Shown here: positions 41,675-50,970 of the stretch, piece after piece
Position numbering within the stretch: the first letter of the stretch is position 1
Layout: each line of letters begins with the position of its first letter
Source: JADJWR01 sp964509545
Lineage (GTDB): Bacteria > Pseudomonadota > Gammaproteobacteria > Burkholderiales > Burkholderiaceae_F
NCBI GenBank assembly: GCA_964509545.1
Contig: CAZDXQ010000012.1
Span: 21,624 to 85,623 of the forward strand
Direction: 5' to 3'
Length of the DNA: 64,000 nucleotides
The notes under the pieces: generated by a model
What the model saw: only the letters and a program-made list of their open reading frames with translations
Told to the model about the DNA's origin: nothing
Database searches by the model: none
Program-made: the position numbers and the translations under genes

Positions 41675-43682
41675 GCCGTTCGCCAATCCGCTGCTGCGCA
41701 CGCCGGCGCGACCGCTGCCGCGGCACGTGGCGATCATCGGCGCCGGCACCATCGGCCCCGACATCGGCTACTACCTGAAGAGCGCGCTGCCGCAGCTGCG
41801 GCTGACGCTGGCCGACATTGCGCAGGCGGCGCTGGAGCGCGCGCTGGCGCGCTTTCACGAGTACGCAAGCAAAGCGGTGGCGCGCGGCAAGATGGACGAT
41901 GCGCGGGCGGCGGTTGTCACGGCCAATATCGTCACCACGCAGGACTATGCGTGGCTGGCCGACTGCGACTGGGTGATCGAGGCGGCGACCGAGAACCTGC
42001 CTCTGAAACGACAGATCTTCGCCCGGGTCGAGGCCATCGTTTCGCCGCAGTGCCTGATCACCTCGAACACCAGTTCGCTGCCGGCGGCGCGCATCTTTTC
42101 GGAACTGCAGCGGCCGCAGCGGGCCACCGTCACCCATTTCTTCGCCCCGGCGTGGCGCAACCCGGTGGTCGAGGTGATCGACTGGCAAGGCGCGGACAGC
42201 GCGACGATCGAATACCTGCGCTGGGTCTTCGCCATGACCGGCAAGGTGCCGCTGCGCACAGCCGACGCGGTGTGCTTCATGCTCGACCGCGTGTTCGACA
42301 ACTGGTGCAACGAGGCGGCGCTGCTGCTCGATCGCGCCAGCGCCGCCGAGGTCGACAGCGTTGCCGCCGACTACGTGCACGCCGGACCATTTTTCGTCCT
42401 GAACCTCGCCCGCGGCAATCCGATCATCACCGAGACCAACACGCTGCAGGCCGAAGAGGAGGGCCGCCATTACCGGCCGGCGCCGATCTTCCGCTCGGTC
42501 GAGCACTGGCTCACTGTGGCGCCGGGAAAACGCGTGGCGACGGATGCGGACACGGCAGCCGCCGTGCGCGACCGCCTGCTCGGCGTGCTGTTGTCGCAGT
42601 CGGCCGACATTCTCGACCGCGGCATCGGCACGGCGGCGGACCTCGATCTCGGCTGCAAGCTGGCTCTCGGTTTCAGGCAGGGCCCGCTCGACCTGATGCG
42701 CGCGCTCGGCGAAGGCGAAACGCAGCGCATCCTCGGTCGCTTCGCCGCCGATCGGCCCGGCATGCCGCAGCCGCGGCGGCAGCTGTCCGCCTACCAGGAC
42801 TTCCTGCGCCACCTGCTGGTCGACGACAGCGACGGCGTTCGCATCATCACGCTGCGCCGGCCCGAGGCGCTCAATGCGCTGCACGACGAGCTGACGGACG
42901 AGGTGCTGGCGGTGCTACGCCGCGGCGAGGACGACCCGGCCGTTCGCGGCTTCGTCATCACCGGCTTCGGCGCGCGCGCCTTCTGCGCCGGCGCCGACAT
43001 CGGCCGCTTTCCGTCGATGCTCGGCGATGCCGCGGCCTCCGCCCAGTACGCGCGCGACTGCTCGCGCCTGCTCGTGCACCTGGACGGCATGGACAAGCCG
43101 GTGGTGGCGGCGCTCAATGGCATGGCGCTCGGCGGCGGGCTGGAACTGGCCATCCGCTGCCACGGCATCGTCGCGCTGCGCGACGCGTGGCTGCAGTTTC
43201 CGGAGATCACGCTGGGCATCGTGCCCGGCATCGGCGCGATGGTCGTGCCTTACCGCCGCTGGCCGCAGGCGGCGGCGACGTTTCACGACATGCTCCGTCG
43301 CGCCGAGCGCCTCGGCGCGGCGCGCGCGAACGAACTCGGCCTCGTCGATGCGCTGGCCGACGATATCGGCGAACTGGTCGCGAAGGCCGTCGCGCTGGTG
43401 CACGCCCGTGCCGGCCGCCGCGCGGCGATCGCTTCGGCGCCGGTCGAAATCGCGCCTTTGCCGCCGATCGAGCCGCAGTCGGCCACCGGCCAGCCACTGA
43501 GCCGGCAGGTGCTCAGCATCCTCGACGATGCGATCAGGGCGGCGGCCGCGGCGCCGTCCTGGGCCGAGGCGCTGGAGATCGGCTATGCCGCCTTCGGCCG
43601 CAGCGCCTGCACGGCGGCGGCGCGTGAAGGCATCGAGGCGGCGCTGTCCGGCCGCAAGGCCGATTTCACGCGCAGCGGATGA
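41667..43682 (+). CDS. 3-Hydroxyacyl-CoA dehydrogenase / enoyl-CoA hydratase fusion
   Basis: 671 residues. The NAD-binding dehydrogenase comes first (VAIIGAGTIGPDIG at 21-34, catalytic H157 in THFFAPAW), then a crotonase domain from about 390 with both catalytic glutamates, E493 (LGGGLEL) and E513 (FPEITLG). This is the reverse of the FadB order and matches the crotonyl-CoA hydratase/(S)-3-hydroxybutyryl-CoA dehydrogenase fusions known from archaea and some bacteria. The ATG at 41667 overlaps the CoA-transferase by eight bases; the frame is open further upstream. Confidence 0.88.
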   Translation: MAEPFANPLLRTPARPLPRHVAIIGAGTIGPDIGYYLKSALPQLRLTLADIAQAALERALARFHEYASKAVARGKMDDARAAVVTANIVTTQDYAWLADCDWVIEAATENLPLKRQIFARVEAIVSPQCLITSNTSSLPAARIFSELQRPQRATVTHFFAPAWRNPVVEVIDWQGADSATIEYLRWVFAMTGKVPLRTADAVCFMLDRVFDNWCNEAALLLDRASAAEVDSVAADYVHAGPFFVLNLARGNPIITETNTLQAEEEGRHYRPAPIFRSVEHWLTVAPGKRVATDADTAAAVRDRLLGVLLSQSADILDRGIGTAADLDLGCKLALGFRQGPLDLMRALGEGETQRILGRFAADRPGMPQPRRQLSAYQDFLRHLLVDDSDGVRIITLRRPEALNALHDELTDEVLAVLRRGEDDPAVRGFVITGFGARAFCAGADIGRFPSMLGDAAASAQYARDCSRLLVHLDGMDKPVVAALNGMALGGGLELAIRCHGIVALRDAWLQFPEITLGIVPGIGAMVVPYRRWPQAAATFHDMLRRAERLGAARANELGLVDALADDIGELVAKAVALVHARAGRRAAIASAPVEIAPLPPIEPQSATGQPLSRQVLSILDDAIRAAAAAPSWAEALEIGYAAFGRSACTAAAREGIEAALSGRKADFTRSG

Positions 43683-43798
43683 AAGCGGACCCATCGATAC
43701 CGGGCATCCCCGGTCGCCGCGCGATCGACACGGCGGCCGTCATCGACCCGGCCTGACGCAACCCACCGGTCAATCGACCATCACGAGGAGGAGAGACG

Positions 43799-44956
43799 AT
43801 GAGAACGAGCAGAGTCGCCGCCGTGCTGCCGGCGTTGGCGGCCGCCATGCTGCTGCCCTTGGCGGTGGTGGCGCAGGTGAAGATCGGCGTGATCACGTCG
43901 GCGACGGGGACGACCGCGTTCGTCGGCATCCCGCAGAAGAACGCGGTGGCGCTGCTGCCGAAGAAGGCGGGCGACCTGTCGATCGAGTACGTCGTCTACG
44001 ACGACGCCAGCGATCCGACGCAGACGGTGCAGCTCGGCAAGAAGCTGCTCTCGGACCACCGCATGGACGCGCTGATCGGCCCGTCGGGCTCGCCGAACGC
44101 GATGGGCCTGCTGCAGTTCATGGCCGAGGCGGGCACGCCGATGCTGGCGCCGGTGGGCACGGCGGCGGTGGTGCTGCCGATGGACGCGCAGAAGCGCTGG
44201 GTGTTCAAGACCCATCCGAATGACGACGTGATCAGCGAAGCGCTGATCGAGGCGATGGCGAGGCGCGGCATCAAGACGATCGGCTTCATCGGCTACAACG
44301 ATCCCTACGGCGAGAACTGGTACAAGACCTTCGCGCCGATGGCGCAGAAGGCCGGCATCGGGATCGTTGCCAACGAGCGCTACGCGCGCCAGGACACCAG
44401 CGTCACCGGCCAGGTCGCCAAACTGATTTCGGCGCGGCCGGAAGCGGTGCTCGTCGCCGGCGTCGCTGCCGGCGCGGCGCTGCCGCACATGCAGCTCGTC
44501 GACGCCGGCTACAAGGGGCCGATCTTTCACACGCACGGCTCCGCCTCCGGCGCCTTCACGCAGATCGGCGGCAAGAAGGTCGAGGGAGCGCTGATCGTCG
44601 GCCCGATGCTGCTGGTGCTCGACGATATCGCCGACACCGTGCCGACACGCAAGGTTGCGCTCGAGTTCGTCAGCAGCTACGAGCGCCAGTTCAATGCCAA
44701 GCCGCCGATCTTCGGCGCCGGCGTCTACGACGCGGGCCTGCTGCTGGCCCGCGCGATCCCGGAAGCGGCGAAGAAGGGCAAGCCGGGCACGGCCGAGTTC
44801 CGCAGCGCGCTGCGCGATGCGCTCGAGGCCACGCGCGACATGGTGACTTCGCAGGGCATCGTCAATGTCAGCCCGCAGGACCACTCCGGCTTCGACCGGC
44901 GCGGCCAGGCGCTGATCACGGTGCGCGACGGGAAGTTCGTGCTGGTCAGGGACTGA
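43799..44956 (+). CDS. Branched-chain-amino-acid-type ABC substrate-binding protein (LivK family)
   Basis: 385 residues: signal peptide ending near VVAQ, then a type I periplasmic binding fold (VKIGVITSATGTTAFVGIPQ). GGAGGAG lies close before the ATG. Such proteins in catabolic islands often bind aromatic or aliphatic acids rather than amino acids. No permease or ATPase genes are in the window, so it must use a transporter encoded elsewhere. The 116 bases before it contain an imperfect GC hairpin (43699-43714) without a T-tract. Confidence 0.88.
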   Translation: MRTSRVAAVLPALAAAMLLPLAVVAQVKIGVITSATGTTAFVGIPQKNAVALLPKKAGDLSIEYVVYDDASDPTQTVQLGKKLLSDHRMDALIGPSGSPNAMGLLQFMAEAGTPMLAPVGTAAVVLPMDAQKRWVFKTHPNDDVISEALIEAMARRGIKTIGFIGYNDPYGENWYKTFAPMAQKAGIGIVANERYARQDTSVTGQVAKLISARPEAVLVAGVAAGAALPHMQLVDAGYKGPIFHTHGSASGAFTQIGGKKVEGALIVGPMLLVLDDIADTVPTRKVALEFVSSYERQFNAKPPIFGAGVYDAGLLLARAIPEAAKKGKPGTAEFRSALRDALEATRDMVTSQGIVNVSPQDHSGFDRRGQALITVRDGKFVLVRD

Positions 44957-44999
44957 CCCGCCGGCCGCCTGCCTCGCGCCTGGGCAGGGCGGCGCCGCC

Positions 45000-47900
45000 A
45001 TGACCGTGGCCGTTTCGCTCGACGACAAGTACCGCCTCGCGCGCGGCCGCGTGTACATGACCGGCGTGCAGGCGCTGGTGCGGCTGCCGATGCTGCAGCA
45101 TGAGCGCGACCGCGCCGCCGGGCTGGACACCGCGGGCTATGTGTCCGGCTATCGCGGCTCGCCGCTGGCGGCGCTCGACAGCGCGCTGTTCTCGGCGCGG
45201 CCGCACCTGCAGGCGCACGGCATCGACTTTCATCCCGCGGTCAACGAGGATCTCGCCGCCACGGCGATCTGGGGGACGCAGCAGCTGCACCTGCTGCCGG
45301 GGGCCAAGCGCGACGGCATCTTCGCCATGTGGTACGGCAAGGGCCCGGGCGTGGACCGCTGCGGCGACGTGTTCCGCCACGCCAACCACGCCGGCACGTC
45401 GCGGCACGGCGGCGTGCTGCTCGTCGCCGGCGACGATCACAGCGCGCGGTCGTCGGCGGTGGCGCACCAGAGCGAGCACATCTTCGCCGCCTGCGCCATT
45501 CCGGTGCTGGCGCCGGCCGACCTGCAGGACGTGCTCGACCTCGGCCTGCACGGCTGGGCGATGTCGCGCTACTGCGGCTGCTGGGTGGCGATGAAGACCA
45601 CCGCCGACGTGGTCGAAAGCTCGGCCACCGTCGAAATCGACGCGCAGCGGGTGAAGGTGACGCTGCCGGCCGACTTCGCCCTGCCCGCCGACGGCGTGCA
45701 TATCCGCTGGCCCGATCCGCAGCTGGCGCAGGAGCGGCGGATGCAGGAGTTCAAGGTCTATGCCGCGGTGGCCTACGCGCGCGCCAACGGCCTGAACCGG
45801 CTGGTGTGGGACGCGCCGCGGCCGCGGCTGGGCATCATCGCCTGCGGCAAGGCCTGGCTCGACGTGCGCCAGGCGCTGTCGGACCTCGGCATCGACGAGC
45901 GCGTGGCGCGCGAGGTCGGCCTGCGCCTGTACAAGGTCGGCATGGCCTGGCCGCTGGAGGCCGACGGCGTGCGCCATTTCGCCGAGGGGCTGGAGGAGAT
46001 CCTGGTCGTCGAGGAGAAACGACAGATCATCGAGTACCAGCTCAAGGAGCAGCTGTACAACTGGCGCGAGGACGTACGCCCGCGTGTGCTCGGCAAATTC
46101 GACGAGAGCGGCGAGTGGCCGGCGCCGCACGGCGGCTGGCTGCTGCCGCCGGTGGCGGAACTGACGCCGGCGTTGGTCGCGCGGGCGATCGCCGCCCGGC
46201 TGGCGCGGCTGCAGGCGCCGGAATCGATGCGCCGCCACCTCGCCTTCCTCGACGCCGCCGAGCGGCCGCCGGCGGCCGCTCCGCCGCGCACGCCGTACTT
46301 CTGTTCCGGCTGCCCGCAAAACCGCTCGACCCGCGTGCCGGAAGGCTCGTGCGCACTCGGCGGCGTCGGCTGCCATCTGATGGCCACCTGGATGGGGCGC
46401 GACACGCTGACCATCAGCCAGATGGGCGGCGAAGGCGCGACCTGGCTCGGCATGGCCGCGCATTCGGGCACGGCACACGTGTTCGCCAACATGGGCGACG
46501 GCACCTACTACCACTCCGGCCTGCTGGCGATCCGCGCCGCCGTCGCGGCGGGCGTGAACATCACCTACAAGATCCTGTACAACGGCGCCGTGGCGATGAC
46601 CGGCGGCCAGCCGGTCGACGGCCCGCTGACGGTGCCGCAGATCACGCGCCAGCTCGAGGCCGAGGGCGTGCGGCGCATCGTCGTCGTCGCCGACGATCCC
46701 GCCAAGTACGGCCGCGATGCCGGCTTTGCGCCGGGCGTGGCCGTGCGTCCGCGCGGCGAGATGGCCGCGGTGCAGCGCGAATTGCGCGCCGTGCCCGGCG
46801 TGACGGCGCTGGTCTTCGACCAGGCCTGCGCCACCGAACAGCGGCGCCGGCGCAACCGCAGCGGCGCGGGCGGGCCGCTGCGGCGCGTGTTCATCCACGA
46901 AGCCGTGTGCGAAGGCTGTGGCGACTGCAGCGTGCAGTCCAACTGCCTGGCCGTGGTGCCGGTGGCCACCGAGTTCGGCCGCAAGGCGGCGATCGACCAG
47001 CACGCCTGCAACCAGGATGAAGGCTGCCTCGATGGCTGCTGCCCGGCGCTGGTCACGGTGATCGGCGGATCGCTGCGCTTGCCGCGCCGGCAGGCGCCGT
47101 GGCCGCAGGCGCTGCCGGAACCGGCGCTGCCGTCGCTGCAGCAACCGTACGCGATGCTGGTGGCAGGCGTCGGCGGCACCGGCGTGGTGACGCTGGCCGC
47201 GCTCGTCGGCATGGCCGCGCACCTGGACGGACACGGCGTCACGGTGCTCGACCAGACCGGGCTGGCGCAGAAAGGCGGCGCGGTGCTGTCGCACCTGCGG
47301 CTGGCGCGCCATCAGGGCGAACTGCACGCGCCGCGCATCTGCACCGGCGGCGCCGACGCCCTGATCGGCTGCGACGCGCGCGTGGCCGCCGGCGCCGAGG
47401 CGCTGTCGAAGCTGAGCGCCGGCCGCACGCGCGCGGTCGTCAGTGCGGCGCCGGCCATTGGCGGCGAATTCATACGCGGCGAAACGCCGGCCGCCGACGC
47501 GCCGGCGCTGGCGAACATGCTGCGCGCGGTGCTCGGCGCGGAGGCGCTCGAACTGGTCGATGCGCCACGGCTGGCGCGGCTTCTGATCGGTCCGCCGCTG
47601 GCGGCCAATCTGCTGCTGCTCGGCTTTGCCTGGCAGCGCGGGCTGGTGCCGGTGACGCGCGAATCGATGCGCCAGGCGATCGAACTGAACGGCGTGGCGG
47701 TCGACGACAACCTGCTCGCCTTCGAGTGGGGCCGGCGCGCCGCTGTCGATATCGAGGGCACCGAGCACATCGCCCGCCAGGCGGAGCGCGTGCCGCCCGC
47801 GCACCATCGGTCGGCGAGCCTGGAGGAAACGATCGCGCGGCGACGCGATGCGCTCATCGCCTACCAGGACGAACGTTATGCGCAGCGCTACCTCGATCTG

Positions 47901-48476
47901 GTCGCGCGGGCGCGGCAGGCCGAGCAGGCCGTGGCCCCGGGCAGCACGCAACTGGCGCGGGCCGTGGCCGTCGGTGCCTTTCGCCTGATGGCGTGCAAGG
48001 ACGAGTACGAAGTGGCGCGACTTTACGCCGGCGCGCCGTTCCGCGATTCGCTGCGGCAGATCTTCGACGGCGACTATCGGCTGCGACTGCATCTGGCGAT
48101 TCCATGGCTGGCACGCACCGATGCGGCGAGCGGGCGGCCGAGCAAGCGCGAATATGGCGCATGGGTGCTGCCGGTGCTGCGCTGGCTGGCGCGCTTGAAG
48201 TCGCTGCGCGGCACGCGCTTCGACCCGTTCCGCAACGGCGCCGAGCGCCGGCTCGACCGCGAACTGCTCGCCGAATACGAGACGACGCTGGCGGCGCTGC
48301 TGCGCGGACTGCGCGCCGACAACCTCGCGCTGGCGGCGCAGGTTGCGGCGCTGCCGCAGGAGATTCGCGGCTTCGGTCCGGTGCGCGCGCGAGCCGCGCA
48401 GGCGGCAAGCGCGCGGCGCAAGGAACTGATGGCGGCCTTCCAGGGCCGAGCGCTGCCCGTGGCCGAAGCGGCGTAG
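45000..48476 (+). CDS. Indolepyruvate ferredoxin oxidoreductase, fused alpha-beta form
   Basis: 1158 residues. N-terminal pyruvate:ferredoxin-type domain (SGYRGSPLAALD), a thiamine-diphosphate domain (GGVGCHLMATWMGR, ANMGDGTYYHSG), a [4Fe-4S] segment (CEGCGDCSVQSNC, CNQDEGCLDGCCP) and a C-terminal gamma-type domain (GVGGTGVVTLAALVG). It oxidatively decarboxylates aryl- or branched 2-oxo acids to acyl-CoA, reducing ferredoxin. It may finish an amino-acid-like branch or supply low-potential electrons. Ends seven bases before nnrS. Confidence 0.9.
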   Translation: MTVAVSLDDKYRLARGRVYMTGVQALVRLPMLQHERDRAAGLDTAGYVSGYRGSPLAALDSALFSARPHLQAHGIDFHPAVNEDLAATAIWGTQQLHLLPGAKRDGIFAMWYGKGPGVDRCGDVFRHANHAGTSRHGGVLLVAGDDHSARSSAVAHQSEHIFAACAIPVLAPADLQDVLDLGLHGWAMSRYCGCWVAMKTTADVVESSATVEIDAQRVKVTLPADFALPADGVHIRWPDPQLAQERRMQEFKVYAAVAYARANGLNRLVWDAPRPRLGIIACGKAWLDVRQALSDLGIDERVAREVGLRLYKVGMAWPLEADGVRHFAEGLEEILVVEEKRQIIEYQLKEQLYNWREDVRPRVLGKFDESGEWPAPHGGWLLPPVAELTPALVARAIAARLARLQAPESMRRHLAFLDAAERPPAAAPPRTPYFCSGCPQNRSTRVPEGSCALGGVGCHLMATWMGRDTLTISQMGGEGATWLGMAAHSGTAHVFANMGDGTYYHSGLLAIRAAVAAGVNITYKILYNGAVAMTGGQPVDGPLTVPQITRQLEAEGVRRIVVVADDPAKYGRDAGFAPGVAVRPRGEMAAVQRELRAVPGVTALVFDQACATEQRRRRNRSGAGGPLRRVFIHEAVCEGCGDCSVQSNCLAVVPVATEFGRKAAIDQHACNQDEGCLDGCCPALVTVIGGSLRLPRRQAPWPQALPEPALPSLQQPYAMLVAGVGGTGVVTLAALVGMAAHLDGHGVTVLDQTGLAQKGGAVLSHLRLARHQGELHAPRICTGGADALIGCDARVAAGAEALSKLSAGRTRAVVSAAPAIGGEFIRGETPAADAPALANMLRAVLGAEALELVDAPRLARLLIGPPLAANLLLLGFAWQRGLVPVTRESMRQAIELNGVAVDDNLLAFEWGRRAAVDIEGTEHIARQAERVPPAHHRSASLEETIARRRDALIAYQDERYAQRYLDLVARARQAEQAVAPGSTQLARAVAVGAFRLMACKDEYEVARLYAGAPFRDSLRQIFDGDYRLRLHLAIPWLARTDAASGRPSKREYGAWVLPVLRWLARLKSLRGTRFDPFRNGAERRLDRELLAEYETTLAALLRGLRADNLALAAQVAALPQEIRGFGPVRARAAQAASARRKELMAAFQGRALPVAEAA

Positions 48477-48483
48477 GCAGCCG

Positions 48484-49662
48484 ATGCCGGCGGGCTCGTT
48501 CTCGGCGCCGTTATGGTCCAGCGCCTTTCGCCCGTTCTACCTGCTCGGCGCGCTGTATGCGCCGCTGGCGATGGTCGGCGGCGCTGGTGCGCTGGCGCAG
48601 GCCGTGGATCTGCCGGCGTCCGGCATCGCGCCGTCGCTGTGGCACGCGCACGAGATGATCTTCGGCTTCGCGCTGGCGATCATCGTCGGCACCGTGCTGA
48701 CAGCGCTGCCGAGCTGGGCCGGCACCGAGGAGATCACCGGACGCAGGCTGGCGCTGCTGGTGGCGCTTTGGCTGGCCGGGCGCATCGCTTTCTGGGCCGC
48801 GCCCTGGCTGCCCCCATGGAGCGTGGCGTTCGCCGACGTGCCGTTGCTGCCGGTGCTGTTCGCGCTGCTGCTGCCGCAGCTGCTGCGGGTAAAGGACCGG
48901 CGCTACCTGTGGCTGCTGCCGGTGCTGCTGGCGCTGACCGCGGCCGGCATCGCCTATCACCTGTTCATGCGCGCCGGCGACGCGGCCGGCGCGCTGCACG
49001 CGCTGCACGCTGCTGTCTATGCAGTGATGGCGCTGTTTGTGCTGAAGGGCGGCGTGCTGACGCCGGTGTTCACGGCCACCGCGCTGCGTGAACTCGGCCG
49101 CGGTGACCTGCCGCCGTTCAATTTGGCGCTCGAAGTCGCCGCCGCAGGCAGCGTGGTGCTGCTCGCGCTGCTCGATCTGGGCGGGGCGCCGCGCCCATGG
49201 GTGGGCGCGGCCGCCGTCCTCGGTGCGCTGGTCCACCTGCTACGTACCGCAAGCTGGCGCGGCTGGCGCGTCGCCGACCAGCCGCTGCTCGCCGCCATGC
49301 ACCTGGGCTTCGTCTGGCTGATCGCGGCGCTGGCGCTGCACGCCGCGAGCCGCCTGACCGATCTCGTGCCCGCCGATGCATGGCTGCACGCGTTCACCGT
49401 CGGCGCGCTCGGCATGATGATGCTCGGCCTGATGACTCGCGTCGTGCTGCGCCACACAGGCCGGCCGCTGGCCGTGCCGCCGGCGATGCGGCTGGCACTG
49501 CTGCTGGCCTTCGTCGCCGCGCTTCTGCGCCTGGCCGCCACCGTGCACGGCCTCGGGCCGGCGGTCGTGGCATCTGCCGCGCTGCTGTGGGCAGCGGCGT
49601 TCCTGCTCTACCTTGGCCGCTTTGCCGCGGCGCTGGCCGCGGCCAGCCTGCCGCGGCAATAG
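48484..49662 (+). CDS. nnrS: NnrS family protein (second copy)
   Basis: 392 residues, about twelve helices, with the family signatures FRPFYLLGALYAPLAM near the start, LWHAHEMIFGFALAIIVGTV and a late FTVGALGMMMLGLMTRVVLRHTGRPL. It keeps HAHEM, a likely metal-ligand motif seen in many NnrS proteins; the longer copy at 605-2014 does not show it. Coupled to the oxidoreductase gene upstream; convergent with the Fe-S protein downstream. Likely NO tolerance. Confidence 0.9.
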   Translation: MPAGSFSAPLWSSAFRPFYLLGALYAPLAMVGGAGALAQAVDLPASGIAPSLWHAHEMIFGFALAIIVGTVLTALPSWAGTEEITGRRLALLVALWLAGRIAFWAAPWLPPWSVAFADVPLLPVLFALLLPQLLRVKDRRYLWLLPVLLALTAAGIAYHLFMRAGDAAGALHALHAAVYAVMALFVLKGGVLTPVFTATALRELGRGDLPPFNLALEVAAAGSVVLLALLDLGGAPRPWVGAAAVLGALVHLLRTASWRGWRVADQPLLAAMHLGFVWLIAALALHAASRLTDLVPADAWLHAFTVGALGMMMLGLMTRVVLRHTGRPLAVPPAMRLALLLAFVAALLRLAATVHGLGPAVVASAALLWAAAFLLYLGRFAAALAAASLPRQ

Positions 49663-49709
49663 CGGATCGCGTCAATCAGCGCTTGCAGCTGTCCCCTCGC
49701 CGTGGGGTT

Positions 49710-50351
49710 TCAGGCGAGCGCGATTTCTTCGAAGCGCACGCGCCATCCGGCCGCGGTCGGCATCGCGGAGGTCATCACCCCCGAGTGACGCGCGCGCAGC
49801 ATGCACAGGGCGGGCATGAAGTGGAAGCGGCGGCCGACCTGCGGCGTCGCGCGCGTCGCGCGCACCAGCCCCTCATAGGCGACGATGTCATAGTCGCCGA
49901 TCTCGGTCGAGCGGGCGTTGCGCGAGACGACAGGGCCGACCAGGCACCAGGTCAGCGCGCCACTGCGCTCATCTGCCGGTGCCATCAGGCGGCCGAAGTG
50001 CGTGACCGGGCAGCCGATGCCGGCCGGCCTTCCGCAGAGAACGTCGCCGGCCTTCATTTCGGCTTGCTCGCCCGGCCTCGGGTCGAACGGCAGGACCTGC
50101 TCGCGCGGACCGGGATCCTCCGGATAAGGCTCCAACACCATCTGGTAGTCGCGGCCGAGCAGATCCAGCCACGTTTCCCGCTCGGGACTCGTCGCCGGCT
50201 CGACGACCAGCGGCACCGGCAGGTAGATGCATCGGCGCCGGGCCGACGGCTTGCGCGCGATCAGGTCAGCCAGCTCGGCGCAGGTGGAAAAACCGCAGTG
50301 GCCGCAGTTGCGGCCCGGCAATGAGGTGCCGATCTCGGCGATCCGCTCCAT
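49710..50351 (-). CDS. [4Fe-4S]-domain protein of unknown function
   Basis: 213 residues. C16, C19, C24 and C41 (RNCGHCGFSTCAELADL...C) match the small FeS domain of RnfB and corrinoid Fe-S proteins. The rest, with CGRPAGIGCPVTHFG and PALCMLRARH, has more cysteines and looks like a conserved redox protein, but I cannot name it. The ATG at 50351 starts right at the domain. A perfect FNR/Dnr box lies 340 bases upstream. Confidence 0.7.
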   Translation of the reverse strand: MERIAEIGTSLPGRNCGHCGFSTCAELADLIARKPSARRRCIYLPVPLVVEPATSPERETWLDLLGRDYQMVLEPYPEDPGPREQVLPFDPRPGEQAEMKAGDVLCGRPAGIGCPVTHFGRLMAPADERSGALTWCLVGPVVSRNARSTEIGDYDIVAYEGLVRATRATPQVGRRFHFMPALCMLRARHSGVMTSAMPTAAGWRVRFEEIALA

Positions 50352-50970
50352 CACGCGACCTGCCAAGGGAGGTTGCAGCAGAATACTGCGACGACGCCGA
50401 GACGCCGGTTCGCGCCGGCTTCGATCGCCTCGCGGCGCATCGGGCGAGTCCACGGCGGCGCGCACTGCTCACGCGTTGCGACCCGTCGCGGTCGCCGTGC
50501 CGGCGCGCCGCCGCTGGCTACCGGCGCCGGGCGCGGACACGCCGCCGATCCGCGTGCGCTGCCGCGTCCAATGCCGCCGCGCATACGGCCTTGGCATCGC
50601 TCGGTCATGAGGGTGTCGATCTTTCCGGGCAGGGTCGGCACGCAGGGCGCCCGGTCGTTCGGACCGTGTCATCGTCGCCGCGTTCTCGCCTTGATGTGAA
50701 TCAAGTGCGGCAACGCGCACCTGAATGCGGCAGCCGCCAAGGCAGCGTCCATTGGCGAGGGGGGGCCAAGGCGTGCCGGTTGCGCTGCGTTCGCGCGGGC
50801 CTGCGGCGGCCGGACGTCTTGTGCTCGCGCCGCTGCGGTGGGCAAGAGGGTGCGAGAGGGTCGAACGCGCGCAGCGGCTTCTTTGGGGCAGGTCAATGAC
50901 GGCCGCCTCGGAACTCGCCCAGAATCCGCGCCCTGTTTTGCCAACGCCGCTTCGCGCCGAGGAAGGTCGC
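50352..50970. other. Intergenic region without a supported gene
   Basis: About 620 bases between two divergent genes. Open frames here have no ribosome-binding site and no recognisable motif. The only clear signal is the FNR/Dnr box at 50691-50704. The earlier in-frame ATGs of the response regulator (for example 50896) fall here but are not favoured. Confidence 0.55.
50691..50704. promoter_or_regulatory. Perfect FNR/Dnr-type box
   Basis: TTGATGTGAATCAA matches TTGAT-N4-ATCAA completely. It lies between the leftward Fe-S protein (start 50351) and the rightward two-component genes (start 50971), far from both, so the direction is unclear; long leaders or a small RNA are possible. Confidence 0.65.

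Noticed and set aside
43699..43714. Hairpin ACCGGG-catc-CCCGGT as a terminator
   Set aside because: Six-base stem with no T-tract; too weak to claim.
44946..48092. Very long antisense open frame opposite the indolepyruvate oxidoreductase gene
   Set aside because: High GC with strong third-position bias leaves the opposite frame open; the translation is Arg/Gln/His-rich with no domain, and the plus-strand protein has full family motifs.
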